From assembly GCA_028691845.1 (NCBI GenBank), contig JAQUYL010000004.1:1-64000 (forward strand): 64,000 bases of DNA. Direction: 5' to 3'. The position numbers and the translations under genes are program-made. Within the stretch, counting starts at the first letter, position 1; each line of letters starts with the position of its first letter. Source of the DNA: Opitutaceae bacterium (lineage in GTDB: Bacteria; Verrucomicrobiota; Verrucomicrobiia; Opitutales; Opitutaceae). Positions 29,337 to 38,955 of the stretch are shown here, in pieces. The notes under the pieces were generated by a model that made no database searches, had not been told where the DNA came from, and saw only the letters and a program-made list of their open reading frames with translations.

Positions 29337-30074
29337 ATGAATCTCATCCTCTTCGAACCCGCCGAGATCACACGCCCGCTGCCGCGCACCGACCCGCGGG
29401 CGGAACATCTGCTGCGCATTCTTCACCGGCAACCGGGAGACACTTTCGATGCCGGACTCATCGATGGGCCGCGCGGCAAAGGCACGCTCGTGGCCATCAG
29501 CGACGAAGACCTTGCCCTGTCGTTTGCGTGGGGGGACATGCCCCCTCCACTGTCACCCCTCACCCTGTTGATCGGCCTGCCGCGCCCCCAGACGGCACGG
29601 GACATCCTCCGCGACGCGACCTCGCTTGGTGTGACCGCCATGCATTTCGTGGCGACCCGGAAAAGCGAATCGAGCTATGCCCGCAGCACCCTGTGGACGA
29701 GCGGCGAATGGCGCCGGCACCTCATTACCGGAGCAGAACAGGCGTTCGACACCCGACTGCCGGAGGTGACGCATACCCGTTCACTGCTCGAAGCCGTCGC
29801 CGCCCTGCCCGCCGATTCCATGCGGCTGGCCCTCGACCACTACGAAGCGCAGGACTCCCTCTGGTCCTGCCCGCTGATGGCTGCCAGGATGAAAGCCCCT
29901 CCTCCACCAATGACACTGGCGTTCGGACCGGAACGCGGCTGGGCGGACACCGACCGCGCGTTGCTGCGCGGTACCGGCTTCACCTTGACGCATCTCGGCC
30001 CACGCGTGCTGCGAACGGAAACAGCCGTCGTGGCGGCGATCGCACTGTTGAAAGCTCGCCTGGGTCTGGCCTGA
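29337..30074 (+). CDS. rsmE: 16S rRNA (uracil-1498-N3)-methyltransferase
   Basis: The 245-residue SPOUT methyltransferase modifies U1498 of 16S rRNA using S-adenosylmethionine. The N-terminal PUA-like part contains DPRAEHLLRILHRQPGD. The C-terminal knot has the family signatures LAFGPERGWADTDRALL and THLGPRVLRTETA. Length fits the family. It is preceded by a 116-base gap after the aldo/keto reductase gene and is convergent with rsmD. Confidence 0.93.
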   Translation: MNLILFEPAEITRPLPRTDPRAEHLLRILHRQPGDTFDAGLIDGPRGKGTLVAISDEDLALSFAWGDMPPPLSPLTLLIGLPRPQTARDILRDATSLGVTAMHFVATRKSESSYARSTLWTSGEWRRHLITGAEQAFDTRLPEVTHTRSLLEAVAALPADSMRLALDHYEAQDSLWSCPLMAARMKAPPPPMTLAFGPERGWADTDRALLRGTGFTLTHLGPRVLRTETAVVAAIALLKARLGLA

Positions 30075-30212
30075 GGCCGGACGTAATGGGTTGGAACACG
30101 GATTGCCGGAAGGCCTGACCGTCACGCCGGCGGCAGGATGGGCTCCAGTCTTTTTTGTCGCCGGGCGGGCAGCATTCGGTGGGGACGGGCGCCCTGGTGT
30201 TCTTCCGCGCCA

Positions 30213-30779
30213 TCAGCCGGCATGTCGGAAAAACGCAGCGGTCGGTTGACGGGCGCCTTTCCCCAAGCGCTTTACACAGGTCCAGCCAGACGGGGAGAGA
30301 GTCTTTTCGCCAGGCAGTTCGAACACGATGATCGCGTCTGGCTTCCCAACCAGCAGTGCGCTCAGCCGTTCGAACAGGCGAGGTGCGATCTGGTCGATCA
30401 TTTCGTACGGTGGATCGATGAATACGAGGTCCGGGGCCGGACTGGAGCCCGTCGGCACGGCAGTCGCATCCGCCGTGATGATGTCGAGATTATGCGTGTC
30501 GCGCCCGAGGCTTTTGCACACTGTGTCGAGGTTGCGCCGGATGCACGCGGCGGCCCTGGCATTTCTCTCGACAAACACACCCGCGACCGCGCCCCGGCTT
30601 AAAGCCTCCAGTCCGTAGGCGCCGCTGCCGGCAAAAAGATCCAGAAACCGCGTCCCGGGTACCCGTGCCGCCAGGCTCGAGAACACGGCCTGCCGCATGG
30701 CGTCGGTCGCCGGGCGCACGGCGTCGCCCTTGGGAAGGGTGAGCGGAATGCCACGGGCTGTTCCTCCGGTGATTCTCAT
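30213..30779 (-). CDS. rsmD: 16S rRNA (guanine-966-N2)-methyltransferase
   Basis: The 188-residue enzyme has the RsmD start MRITGGTARGIPL, the PATDAMRQAVFSSL segment and the SAM-binding loop FLDLFAGSGAYGLEALSRGA. It also has the catalytic motif FIDPPYEM. It methylates G966 in 16S rRNA. Length matches the family. It is convergent with rsmE across 138 bases that show no gene. Confidence 0.93.
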   Translation of the reverse strand: MRITGGTARGIPLTLPKGDAVRPATDAMRQAVFSSLAARVPGTRFLDLFAGSGAYGLEALSRGAVAGVFVERNARAAACIRRNLDTVCKSLGRDTHNLDIITADATAVPTGSSPAPDLVFIDPPYEMIDQIAPRLFERLSALLVGKPDAIIVFELPGEKTLSPSGWTCVKRLGKGARQPTAAFFRHAG

Positions 30780-31042
30780 TTTGGCGAATTTCGTATCAAT
30801 AGGAGCGGGGATCTACCGTTGTCCCCGCGCCTGTTCAAGAACACGAATGCCCGGCATTCAACCGCCCACTCCCCGGAAAGCCCGGGGGACTTGGCATCAG
30901 ACTGGAACATTTTCATCTAAATCAGGTTGTAACATAGCATTTGCACGAGACAGACAGTTTGATATCAAGACCCGGCAATCTGGCAGACTCCGGCCTTGCC
31001 GGTGTCTCTCCGATTGAAAGCATACCAAGCAAACCACCTAAC

Positions 31043-32506
31043 ATGACCTACCGACTCCCAGTCTGGCTGCTGTATGCGGCTGCACTAGTGGCGCCGCTAT
31101 GGGCCGTGGAGTCCAACGGCTGGCCCTTTGCAGTCTGGCAGGTCGATGCGGCGGATGCCACTGAGTCGTGGCAGGCGGTTGGGCCGCTTTTTTTTGCGGA
31201 AAAAAAGACGGGCTTGCGCGAAGCGTCGGGTTTCCGGCCCTTTTCCGCATGCACACAGGAAGGAGATAAAAAGTCCGCATATTTCCTATACCCTCTGCTC
31301 CAATGGCATCAGCAGGGTACAGATCGGCAGTTCAGCCTTTTCAACCTGATTAATCACTCTCGCGATCACCGTGCTGCCGGTGGGGGGCCAACCGGCGGCT
31401 TGGATGTCTGGCCGTTCTACTTTTCGCGCGACACGGGCGCTGCGGACACCTCCTACCGCGCATTTTTCCCCATCAGCGGCACCCTGAAATACCGCTTCGG
31501 GCAGGAAGCGCTCACCTGGCATGGCTTCCCGTTTTTCGCTCAGGCGGAAAAGCGCGGACGCCAGACCACTTACGCTCCCTGGCCCTTTGTGCGCCTGATC
31601 GACGGCGCCGGACACAAGGGTTTTGAATTGTGGCCGTTATGGGGTCGGCGTGGCCGCACGAACGATTATCGCGAGCAGTTTTGTCTCTGGCCGATCTTCT
31701 ATCGACAGGAGCGCCGGCTCGCCGAGCCGCAACCCGACACCAGGATCGGCGTGCTTCCATTCTACACGCGCGAGCAGGGCCCCGGCTATCGCAGTGAGAC
31801 CTTTCTCTGGCCCTTTTTCGGCTACACCCAGCGCAACGCACCGCAGGCCTACGACGAGAAGCGCTGGCTCTGGCCGTTCCTCGTGCAGGGCCGCGGCAAA
31901 GGGCACCATGTCAACCGCTGGGCTCCTTTCTTCACCCATTCGGTCGTCCGGGGTTACGACAAGACCTGGGTTCTCTGGCCGCTTTTCCGCGAAGCGCAAT
32001 GGCAGGAGCAGGGGGTCGCCCAACACAGGTTCCAGTTTCTGTATTTCCTGTACTGGTCGCAGGAGCAGCGCAGCCTCGCGAACCCCGGCGCCGCTCACGC
32101 CCGCAAGACCCACGTCTGGCCGCTTTACAGCGCCTGGGACAACGGGGCCGGCCGCCGTCAGTTCCAATTTCTCAGCCCGTTCGAACCGCTCTTCCCGTCC
32201 AAGGAAGCCGTGCACCACCTCTATTCGCCGCTTTTCGCCCTCTATCGCTTCGACCAGCGGTCGCCGCAGGATGTCCGCTGGTCGCTGCTGTGGAACGGCA
32301 TCACCTGGCGGCACAGGGATGCCGCCAGGGAATTCCATCTCGGTCCGCTCTTAAGTGTCCAAACAACGGCAACGGAACAACGCGTCGCCCTCGGCCGCGG
32401 CCTTATCGGCATGACGCGGCAGCCCGGCGACAGGGTGTGGCGGGCATTCCTGTTCGATTTTTCACGGAAAAATAATAACAAGGAGTCTTTGGCCCCGTCT
32501 CCATGA
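31043..32506 (+). CDS. Exported WP-repeat protein coupled to the Mla genes (unknown function)
   Basis: The 487-residue protein has an N-terminal hydrophobic segment (residues 5-22) ending in LWAVES, a probable signal peptide. A series of units follows, spaced roughly 25-50 residues, each centred on Trp-Pro-Phe/Leu/Ile and aromatics (VWPFYFS, LWPLWG, LWPIFYR, LWPFFGY, LWPFLVQ, LWPLFRE, VWPLYSA). I count nine WP(F/L/I) motifs plus variants (LYPLL, LPFYT, SPLFALYR). Strands alternating with charged turns suggest a beta-rich fold, perhaps a membrane barrel. I do not recognise a named family. The stop overlaps the mlaE start by 4 bases, so it is probably part of the lipid transport system. Confidence 0.7.
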   Translation: MTYRLPVWLLYAAALVAPLWAVESNGWPFAVWQVDAADATESWQAVGPLFFAEKKTGLREASGFRPFSACTQEGDKKSAYFLYPLLQWHQQGTDRQFSLFNLINHSRDHRAAGGGPTGGLDVWPFYFSRDTGAADTSYRAFFPISGTLKYRFGQEALTWHGFPFFAQAEKRGRQTTYAPWPFVRLIDGAGHKGFELWPLWGRRGRTNDYREQFCLWPIFYRQERRLAEPQPDTRIGVLPFYTREQGPGYRSETFLWPFFGYTQRNAPQAYDEKRWLWPFLVQGRGKGHHVNRWAPFFTHSVVRGYDKTWVLWPLFREAQWQEQGVAQHRFQFLYFLYWSQEQRSLANPGAAHARKTHVWPLYSAWDNGAGRRQFQFLSPFEPLFPSKEAVHHLYSPLFALYRFDQRSPQDVRWSLLWNGITWRHRDAAREFHLGPLLSVQTTATEQRVALGRGLIGMTRQPGDRVWRAFLFDFSRKNNNKESLAPSP

Positions 32507-33255
32507 AACAACTCACCGCCCTCTGCGAGAACTTCGGTAGCGCGATATGCATGCTGGCGCGCTCGGCGCGCCACATCAACACACTGCCGCGACAGTTCCC
32601 GCGCTTCATCGAGCAGTGCTACCTGATCGGCTACACGACGCTGCCCATCGTTACCATCCTCAGCTTCTTTATAGGCAGCGTGCTGGCGCTACAAAGCGGC
32701 TACAGCATGCAGAATTTCGGCGCCAAGCAGTTTATTGGCACCCTCGTGGGGCTCTCGATGTGCCGCGAGCTCGGCCCGGTCATGGTGGCAATTCTGGTCA
32801 CTGGCCGTGCCGGCTCGGCCATCACCGCCGAGCTGGCCTCAATGAATGTCTACCAGGAGATCGACGCGCTCATGACCATGAACATCCCACCCGAGCGCAT
32901 CCTGGTGCTGCCACGCCTCGCGGCCGTGCTCGTCATGATGCCGGTGCTCGCCATCATCGCCAACCTCTGCGGCTGGTACGGCGGCGCCATCGTCTGCCAG
33001 TACACCGCGTTCATCTCGGTCGACACCCAGTCCTATTTCGCCGCGCTCAAGCGCTACATGGAATTCAACGACATCCTGGACGGTCTCCTGAAGGCCGAGA
33101 TCTTCGGTTTTGTGATCGTGACCATCTGCTGCTACATCGGCCTCAGCGTCAAGGGCGGCCCGCGTGAAATCGGGGCCTCCGTCACCCGCGCCATCGTGGT
33201 TTCACTGATTTTCATCCTGGTGCTCGACTATTTCGTCACCAAGGCCCTGCTCTAG
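32503..33255 (+). CDS. mlaE: MlaE-type ABC permease for lipid transport
   Basis: The 250-residue membrane protein has the MlaE/YrbE features: FIEQCYLIGYTTLPIVTILS, the ALQSGYSMQNFGAKQFIG loop, SMCRELGPVMVAILVTGRAG and a conserved EIDALMTMNI segment. Membrane spans follow to the C-terminus. With MlaF and MlaD it forms an inner-membrane complex that moves phospholipids between the membranes. It is the second gene of a four-gene operon, translationally coupled to the WP-repeat gene and 6 bases before mlaF. Confidence 0.93.
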   Translation: MKQLTALCENFGSAICMLARSARHINTLPRQFPRFIEQCYLIGYTTLPIVTILSFFIGSVLALQSGYSMQNFGAKQFIGTLVGLSMCRELGPVMVAILVTGRAGSAITAELASMNVYQEIDALMTMNIPPERILVLPRLAAVLVMMPVLAIIANLCGWYGGAIVCQYTAFISVDTQSYFAALKRYMEFNDILDGLLKAEIFGFVIVTICCYIGLSVKGGPREIGASVTRAIVVSLIFILVLDYFVTKALL

Positions 33256-33261
33256 CCCGCC

Positions 33262-34065
33262 ATGAGTGCTGCCAACACCACCACCCCCCTTGCGGGCAAA
33301 ACGGTTGGGATATCCATCTCCCATCTAACCAAGCAATTCAACAACGTTACCGTGCTGCACGACGTCAGCTTCGACGTGCATCCAGGCGAGATTTTCTGCC
33401 TCATGGGTCCGAGCGGGTCGGGCAAGACCGTCCTCCTCAAGCACATCGTCGGCCTGGAAACGCCCACGAGCGGTTCGGTTCGCATCGGTGAATATGACGC
33501 CGCGGATCCCGAGACGCGCGCCAAGGTGCATCTCGCGTTCGTCTTTCAGGCAGGCGCGCTGTTCAACTCGCTTTCTGTTTACGACAACCTGGCCCTCTAT
33601 CCCCGCGAGCACCGGCTGGGCTCCGAGGTGTCCATCCGCGAGCGGGTGATGTACGCGCTGCAGATTCTCTCGCTCGAAAAGGCGGCCGGGAAGATGCCGT
33701 CCGAACTCTCGGGCGGCATGAAGAAGCGTGTCGCCATCGCCCGCGCCCTCGTCATGGAGCCGCAACTGTTCCTTTACGATGAGCCCACGGCGGAGCTTGA
33801 TCCGGTAATGGGCGCCACGATCAGCGAAATCATCGGCACGCTGCGCGAACACACCGCGGTCACCAGCCTGGTGGTCACCCACGACCGTTCCCTGGCGCTC
33901 AGCATCGCCGACCGCGTCGCAATCATCATGGACGGCCGCATCCGGGCCGTCGGCGTGCCGGACGACTTCAAGCACACCACGGATCCCGCAATCGCGAACT
34001 TCCTCAATCCTGTCGTCGACATCAAGAATCCCCGTTTTAAGCAACTGGAGAACGCCAATGAATAG
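33262..34065 (+). CDS. mlaF: MlaF-type ABC ATPase
   Basis: The 267-residue ATPase has Walker A GPSGSGKT (residues 49-56), signature LSGGMKKRVAIARA, Walker B LFLYDEPTAELD and H-loop VVTHD. The KKR signature variant is typical of MlaF. It powers the MlaE permease. The C-terminal tail (PVVDIKNPRFKQLE) follows the core. The last 8 bases overlap the start of mlaD. Confidence 0.93.
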   Translation: MSAANTTTPLAGKTVGISISHLTKQFNNVTVLHDVSFDVHPGEIFCLMGPSGSGKTVLLKHIVGLETPTSGSVRIGEYDAADPETRAKVHLAFVFQAGALFNSLSVYDNLALYPREHRLGSEVSIRERVMYALQILSLEKAAGKMPSELSGGMKKRVAIARALVMEPQLFLYDEPTAELDPVMGATISEIIGTLREHTAVTSLVVTHDRSLALSIADRVAIIMDGRIRAVGVPDDFKHTTDPAIANFLNPVVDIKNPRFKQLENANE

Positions 34066-35050
34066 CACCCAACAAACTGTCCGAGTCGGTCTCTTCTTCC
34101 TCCTCGGCCTCGCCCTTGCGTGGATCACGTTCGAGTCGCTCAGCGGCGGCCGGTTCTTCAAGGAGAAGGGCTATACTGTCATTGCGCCCTTTTCCAACCT
34201 CAAGGGCCTGAAAAACGGGGATGAAGTACTTATGGCCGGCGTCAAGGTCGGCAGTGTCTTCCGCACGCGCCTCGGCCACCAGCGGGTCGAAGCTGTTCTC
34301 ACCATCGATCCCGGGGTAAAAATCCCCAACGACGCGGTCGCCAGCGTACAGCAGTCCAGCCTGCTCGGCAGCAACCACCTCGAGGTCGGGTTCGGGACAC
34401 CCGGGGCGCCCCTCATCAAGGATGGCGACGAAATCAAGACCCAGGACACAGTCGACATGAATCAGGTCATTGCCCAGCTCGGAGCCCTTGGCTCGAAGCT
34501 CGAGCAGGTTGCCGGCGACATCGGCAAGGCACTCGGCGGCGGCGGCCAGAGCGCCAGCCTCTTCAACAAACTGGACACACTCGTCACTGAGACCGGGCCC
34601 AGGTTCGAGGACGCCGTCTCCAATCTGCAGGACATCACGGCGAAGATCAAAAATGGCGAAGGCACCATTGGCCGTCTCGTGAACGATGCCCAGTTGCACG
34701 ACGAACTGCTCGCCGGCGTCACGGAGATCAGGAATGCCGCCGCCCAGGCCAGCAGTTTTGCCGTCGACGCCAAGGCCATCACCGAACAGATCCGGAGCGG
34801 ACAGGGCACGATCGGGGCACTTGTCTTCGACCAGAAAGCGGGCGATGACATCAGGGTTGTGGCCAGGAATTTGCGCGAGATCTCCGACAAGCTCAACAGC
34901 GGGCAGGGTACGTTCGGCAGGCTGATGACCGACGATACGCTTTACAGGGAGGCGCAGGGTCTCGTCAAAAAGGCCGACCGCGCGCTCGACAGCATGGGCG
35001 ACTCCGGCCCGATCACGGCCGTAGGGGTGGTCGCGAACCAATTGTTCTGA
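34058..35050 (+). CDS. mlaD: MlaD-type MCE protein with three GxGTxG repeats
   Basis: The 330-residue protein has one N-terminal membrane segment (VGLFFLLGLALAWITF). A single MCE domain (about residues 38-130) follows, with FSNLKGLKNGDEVLMAGVKVG and SSLLGSNHLEVGFG. It then has a long helical C-terminus. Three units of the type NGEGTIGRLVND, SGQGTIGALVFD and SGQGTFGRLMTDD are spaced along that C-terminus. The MCE ring binds lipids in the periplasm. The extended C-terminus may bridge toward the outer membrane. GGAGAA before ATG 34058 can serve as the ribosome binding site. Confidence 0.92.
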   Translation: MNSTQQTVRVGLFFLLGLALAWITFESLSGGRFFKEKGYTVIAPFSNLKGLKNGDEVLMAGVKVGSVFRTRLGHQRVEAVLTIDPGVKIPNDAVASVQQSSLLGSNHLEVGFGTPGAPLIKDGDEIKTQDTVDMNQVIAQLGALGSKLEQVAGDIGKALGGGGQSASLFNKLDTLVTETGPRFEDAVSNLQDITAKIKNGEGTIGRLVNDAQLHDELLAGVTEIRNAAAQASSFAVDAKAITEQIRSGQGTIGALVFDQKAGDDIRVVARNLREISDKLNSGQGTFGRLMTDDTLYREAQGLVKKADRALDSMGDSGPITAVGVVANQLF

Positions 35051-35051
35051 T

Positions 35052-35101
35052 CCCGGGCGCCATTGGGGATCAAGCCGTTGGCTTGAACCAATGGTCCCGG
35101 G
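35052..35101. terminator. Large stem-loop between convergent mlaD and argJ-like genes
   Basis: CCCGGG, CCATTGG and TCAAGCC on the left pair with GGCTTGA, CCAATGG and CCCGGG on the right, around a 3-base loop. That makes about 20 pairs with small internal loops. It sits immediately after the mlaD stop and 40 bases from the argJ-like stop. The position suggests a bidirectional transcription end, although a clear T tract is lacking. Confidence 0.5.
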
Positions 35102-35142
35102 CTTTCTCCGGGGACCCCTGCCGATGCCGCAGAGCCGCCAAA

Positions 35143-36459
35143 TCAGCTGCGGTAATCCGCGTTCTCGCTGACGTATTCGTGCGTGAGGTCGGCGCCTATG
35201 ACGGTGGCGGAGCAGGAGCCGGTCCCGAGGTCGATCGCAATTTCGACGCAGCGCTCATGGCGCGGAAAATCGATCGGCGGCGCGAAGACGCCGTCCTTGG
35301 GCGGGGAGCTGGCGTAAAGCTCGGCCTGCTTCAGGTGGGAGACGAGCGCATTTTCCTTCGCCGGGTCGAGGGAGAACTCGCCCTGCTGTACAATGGGGAT
35401 GCCTCCGAGAACCATCCGCGTGCGACGAAGATCCAGTCCGGGCTCGTTTGCGCCGACATACTTGCCCACCGCCTGCACGAGCCGGCCGACATTGGGATCG
35501 TTGCCGGCCACAGCGCATTTGAACAGGGGGGCGTTGATTACGGCCTTGCCTATCGCGCGGGCCGTGCGTTCGGAAGGCGCACCGGAGACCGTCACGCGCA
35601 CCACATGCCGCACGCCCTCGCCGTTGCGGACGACGTCCTCGGCCAAATCGCAGCACACGGTGGCAAGCGCCGCCTCGAACACGTCGAGATCAAGACAGGG
35701 CACCGCACCCGACGATACCAGGGCCACGGTGTCGGAAGTGCTGGTGTCGCTGTCGATGCTCATGCAGTTGAAACTGCGGTCCACGGCGCGTGCCAGCAGC
35801 GCACGCAGCGTCTCGCGCGGCACGGCAAGATCCGTCAATAGATAGACCAGCATCGTGGCGAGATTCGGTTCGATCATGCCAGCGCCCTTGGCAATGCCGA
35901 CGATGCGGCCGCCGCCCACCACGGCGCTGCGCACCTTCGGGAAAAGATCGGTCGTCACGATGCCCTCGGCCGCGGGCAACGCCGAACCAGGAGCGAGCGC
36001 CGCCACGGCCTGCGGGAGGGCCGCAGTCATTGCCTCGACCGGCAGCCGCCAGCCGATCACTCCGGTCGAACTCGGCAGAATCTCCGTTGCGCGCAGTCCC
36101 AGCGCTTGCGCGGCCGCGGCGCACAGCCGCTCGGAGGCCTCGACACCGCCCGGGGCGCAGACGTTGGAAATCTTGTTGTTGATGAGAATCGCGCCCAAGG
36201 CCGGTGCGCCAAGGCGTTTCCGGCCGATGATCACCGGCGCTCCGGGAAAGGCGTTTTTCGTGAACAGGGCCGCGAAATCCGGCGTCGGCCGGTCGAGCGC
36301 GATCAGTGTCAGAGTCATCTTCGCCGGCTTCGGCACTTCGATCGGCGTGAATTCGAACCGGGCCGCGCCGACCCGGAATCCGGCGGGCAGGGCCGCCTGG
36401 GAGGCGAGCCAGGCGCGATGCCCTTCGCGCGACGAGAAGACAAGTGACGTGCTGCTCAC
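35143..36459 (-). CDS. argJ: ArgJ family ornithine acetyltransferase, divergent copy
   Basis: The 438-residue protein is an ArgJ homologue. The self-cleavage site region is AKGAGMIEPNLATML (cut expected before Thr of AT). STGVIG supplies the oxyanion-hole Thr-Gly. DSDTSTSDTV, NDPNVGRLVQAVGKY and the C-terminal HEYVSENADYRS also match. ArgJ transfers the acetyl group from acetylornithine to glutamate. The usual NSGNANAxTG loop is replaced by NNKISNVCAPGG, a notable divergence near the active site. The start is GTG 36459. It ends the arginine cluster, and a second argJ lies at 42739-44022. Confidence 0.85.
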   Translation of the reverse strand: MSSTSLVFSSREGHRAWLASQAALPAGFRVGAARFEFTPIEVPKPAKMTLTLIALDRPTPDFAALFTKNAFPGAPVIIGRKRLGAPALGAILINNKISNVCAPGGVEASERLCAAAAQALGLRATEILPSSTGVIGWRLPVEAMTAALPQAVAALAPGSALPAAEGIVTTDLFPKVRSAVVGGGRIVGIAKGAGMIEPNLATMLVYLLTDLAVPRETLRALLARAVDRSFNCMSIDSDTSTSDTVALVSSGAVPCLDLDVFEAALATVCCDLAEDVVRNGEGVRHVVRVTVSGAPSERTARAIGKAVINAPLFKCAVAGNDPNVGRLVQAVGKYVGANEPGLDLRRTRMVLGGIPIVQQGEFSLDPAKENALVSHLKQAELYASSPPKDGVFAPPIDFPRHERCVEIAIDLGTGSCSATVIGADLTHEYVSENADYRS

Positions 36460-36644
36460 GTCATGAGAACTGCGCAGGCCTGGTGCGCAAGTAAAGCCGC
36501 TTTTGCCGCCCGCCCGGCTGCGGGCGTGATCGGGTTCCTTGCGCCCGCCGGGAGGGGGAGCCTCGGCGATGTGGCGGCGACCCCCGGGGCTGCATGGGCG
36601 GCAACCCGGACACGCCGGGCGCGCAACGAACCGGTCGGAGTGGT

Positions 36645-37871
<1,227 letters not shown>

Positions 37872-37930
37872 GATGGACGGAAAGGGATTCCTGGGTGGGT
37901 TGTCGCGACCGGAGCCGGAGAAATATCAAG

Positions 37931-37949
37931 GCCCCGGTCGGGCCGGGGC
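37931..37949 (-). terminator. GC-rich hairpin between argF and argG
   Basis: A perfect 7-bp stem (GCCCCGG/CCGGGGC) with a 5-base loop lies just after the argF stop. In the transcribed strand it is followed by CTTGATATTT, which is only moderately T-rich. It may thin transcription into argG or only protect the argF 3' end. Confidence 0.3.
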
Positions 37950-37951
37950 GG

Positions 37952-38905
37952 TCAGCGGCGGGCCGCGCGGGCCAGCACGGCGAGGATGGCTTTTTGCATA
38001 TGCAGCCGGTTTTCGGCTTCGTCGAAGATCACGGAGCGCGGGTTATCGAGCACCGCCTGCGCCACCTCCTCGCCCGGATGGGCGGGCAGGCAGTGCATGA
38101 AGAGAGCGTCGGGTTTCGCCGCGGCGAACAATTTCGCCGTCACCGCATACGGCCGCATCCGACGGATGCGCTGTTTCTCCTCGCGCTCCTTGCCCATGCT
38201 CACCCACACATCCGTGTAGACCACATCGGCATCCGCAACCGCCTCGTACGGATCGGGGGTGTAATGGTAGCCGGCCGCCAGGCCCTGGTCGGCGAGGAGG
38301 GTCCGGATTCTTTCCCCGGGAGCATAGCTCTTCGGACCCGCCAGGGAGATCTTCATGCCGAAGAGATTCGCGCCGACGATCCACGAATTGGCCACGTTGC
38401 AGCCCACATCGCCAAGAAAGGCGATCTTGCGGCCGCGCAAGGACCGGAGCAGGTCGCCCCCCGCGGGAGCCCAGCGTTCGGCGAGGGTGAAGGCGTCAGA
38501 GTAAATCTGGCACGGATGCAGGAGGTCGGTGAGGGCGTTGATCACCGGTATCGAGCCGGCGGCGGCGAGCCGCTCGACATCGTCCTGGGCAAACGTGCGC
38601 ACTATCAGACCATGCACGTATCGCGACAGCACCCGCGCAGTGTCCTCGATGGTTTCGCCGCGACCGAGTTGAATGTCGCGGCAATTGAGAAACAGGGGGT
38701 TGCCGCCGAGCTCATGAATGCCAACTTCGAAGGAAACCCGGGTGCGCGTGCTGGACTTTGCGAAAATCATGGCCCAGGTCTGCCCAGCCAACACCGACTT
38801 TGCCCCCTTGGAGCGGGCACGCCGACGCTTGAAATCCCGGGCCATAGCGAAAATCTTCGCGGCTTCGGCCACGGTAAAGTCGGTCTCCTTGAGGAAATGC
38901 TTCAT
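37952..38905 (-). CDS. argF: Ornithine carbamoyltransferase
   Basis: The 317-residue enzyme makes citrulline from ornithine and carbamoyl phosphate (CarB product). It has the carbamoyl-phosphate loop SSTRTRVSFE, the HPCQIYSDAFT-type ornithine site (LLHPCQIYSD) and the closing FMHCLPAHPGEEV motif. Length is typical. The start ATG gives MKHFLKETDFT as in homologues. It lies between argD and argG. Confidence 0.96.
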   Translation of the reverse strand: MKHFLKETDFTVAEAAKIFAMARDFKRRRARSKGAKSVLAGQTWAMIFAKSSTRTRVSFEVGIHELGGNPLFLNCRDIQLGRGETIEDTARVLSRYVHGLIVRTFAQDDVERLAAAGSIPVINALTDLLHPCQIYSDAFTLAERWAPAGGDLLRSLRGRKIAFLGDVGCNVANSWIVGANLFGMKISLAGPKSYAPGERIRTLLADQGLAAGYHYTPDPYEAVADADVVYTDVWVSMGKEREEKQRIRRMRPYAVTAKLFAAAKPDALFMHCLPAHPGEEVAQAVLDNPRSVIFDEAENRLHMQKAILAVLARAARR

Positions 38906-38955
38906 GGGAAAACGCTAATTTATACGCTTAGTCGGGGATTCCAGCGAGCCAAAAT

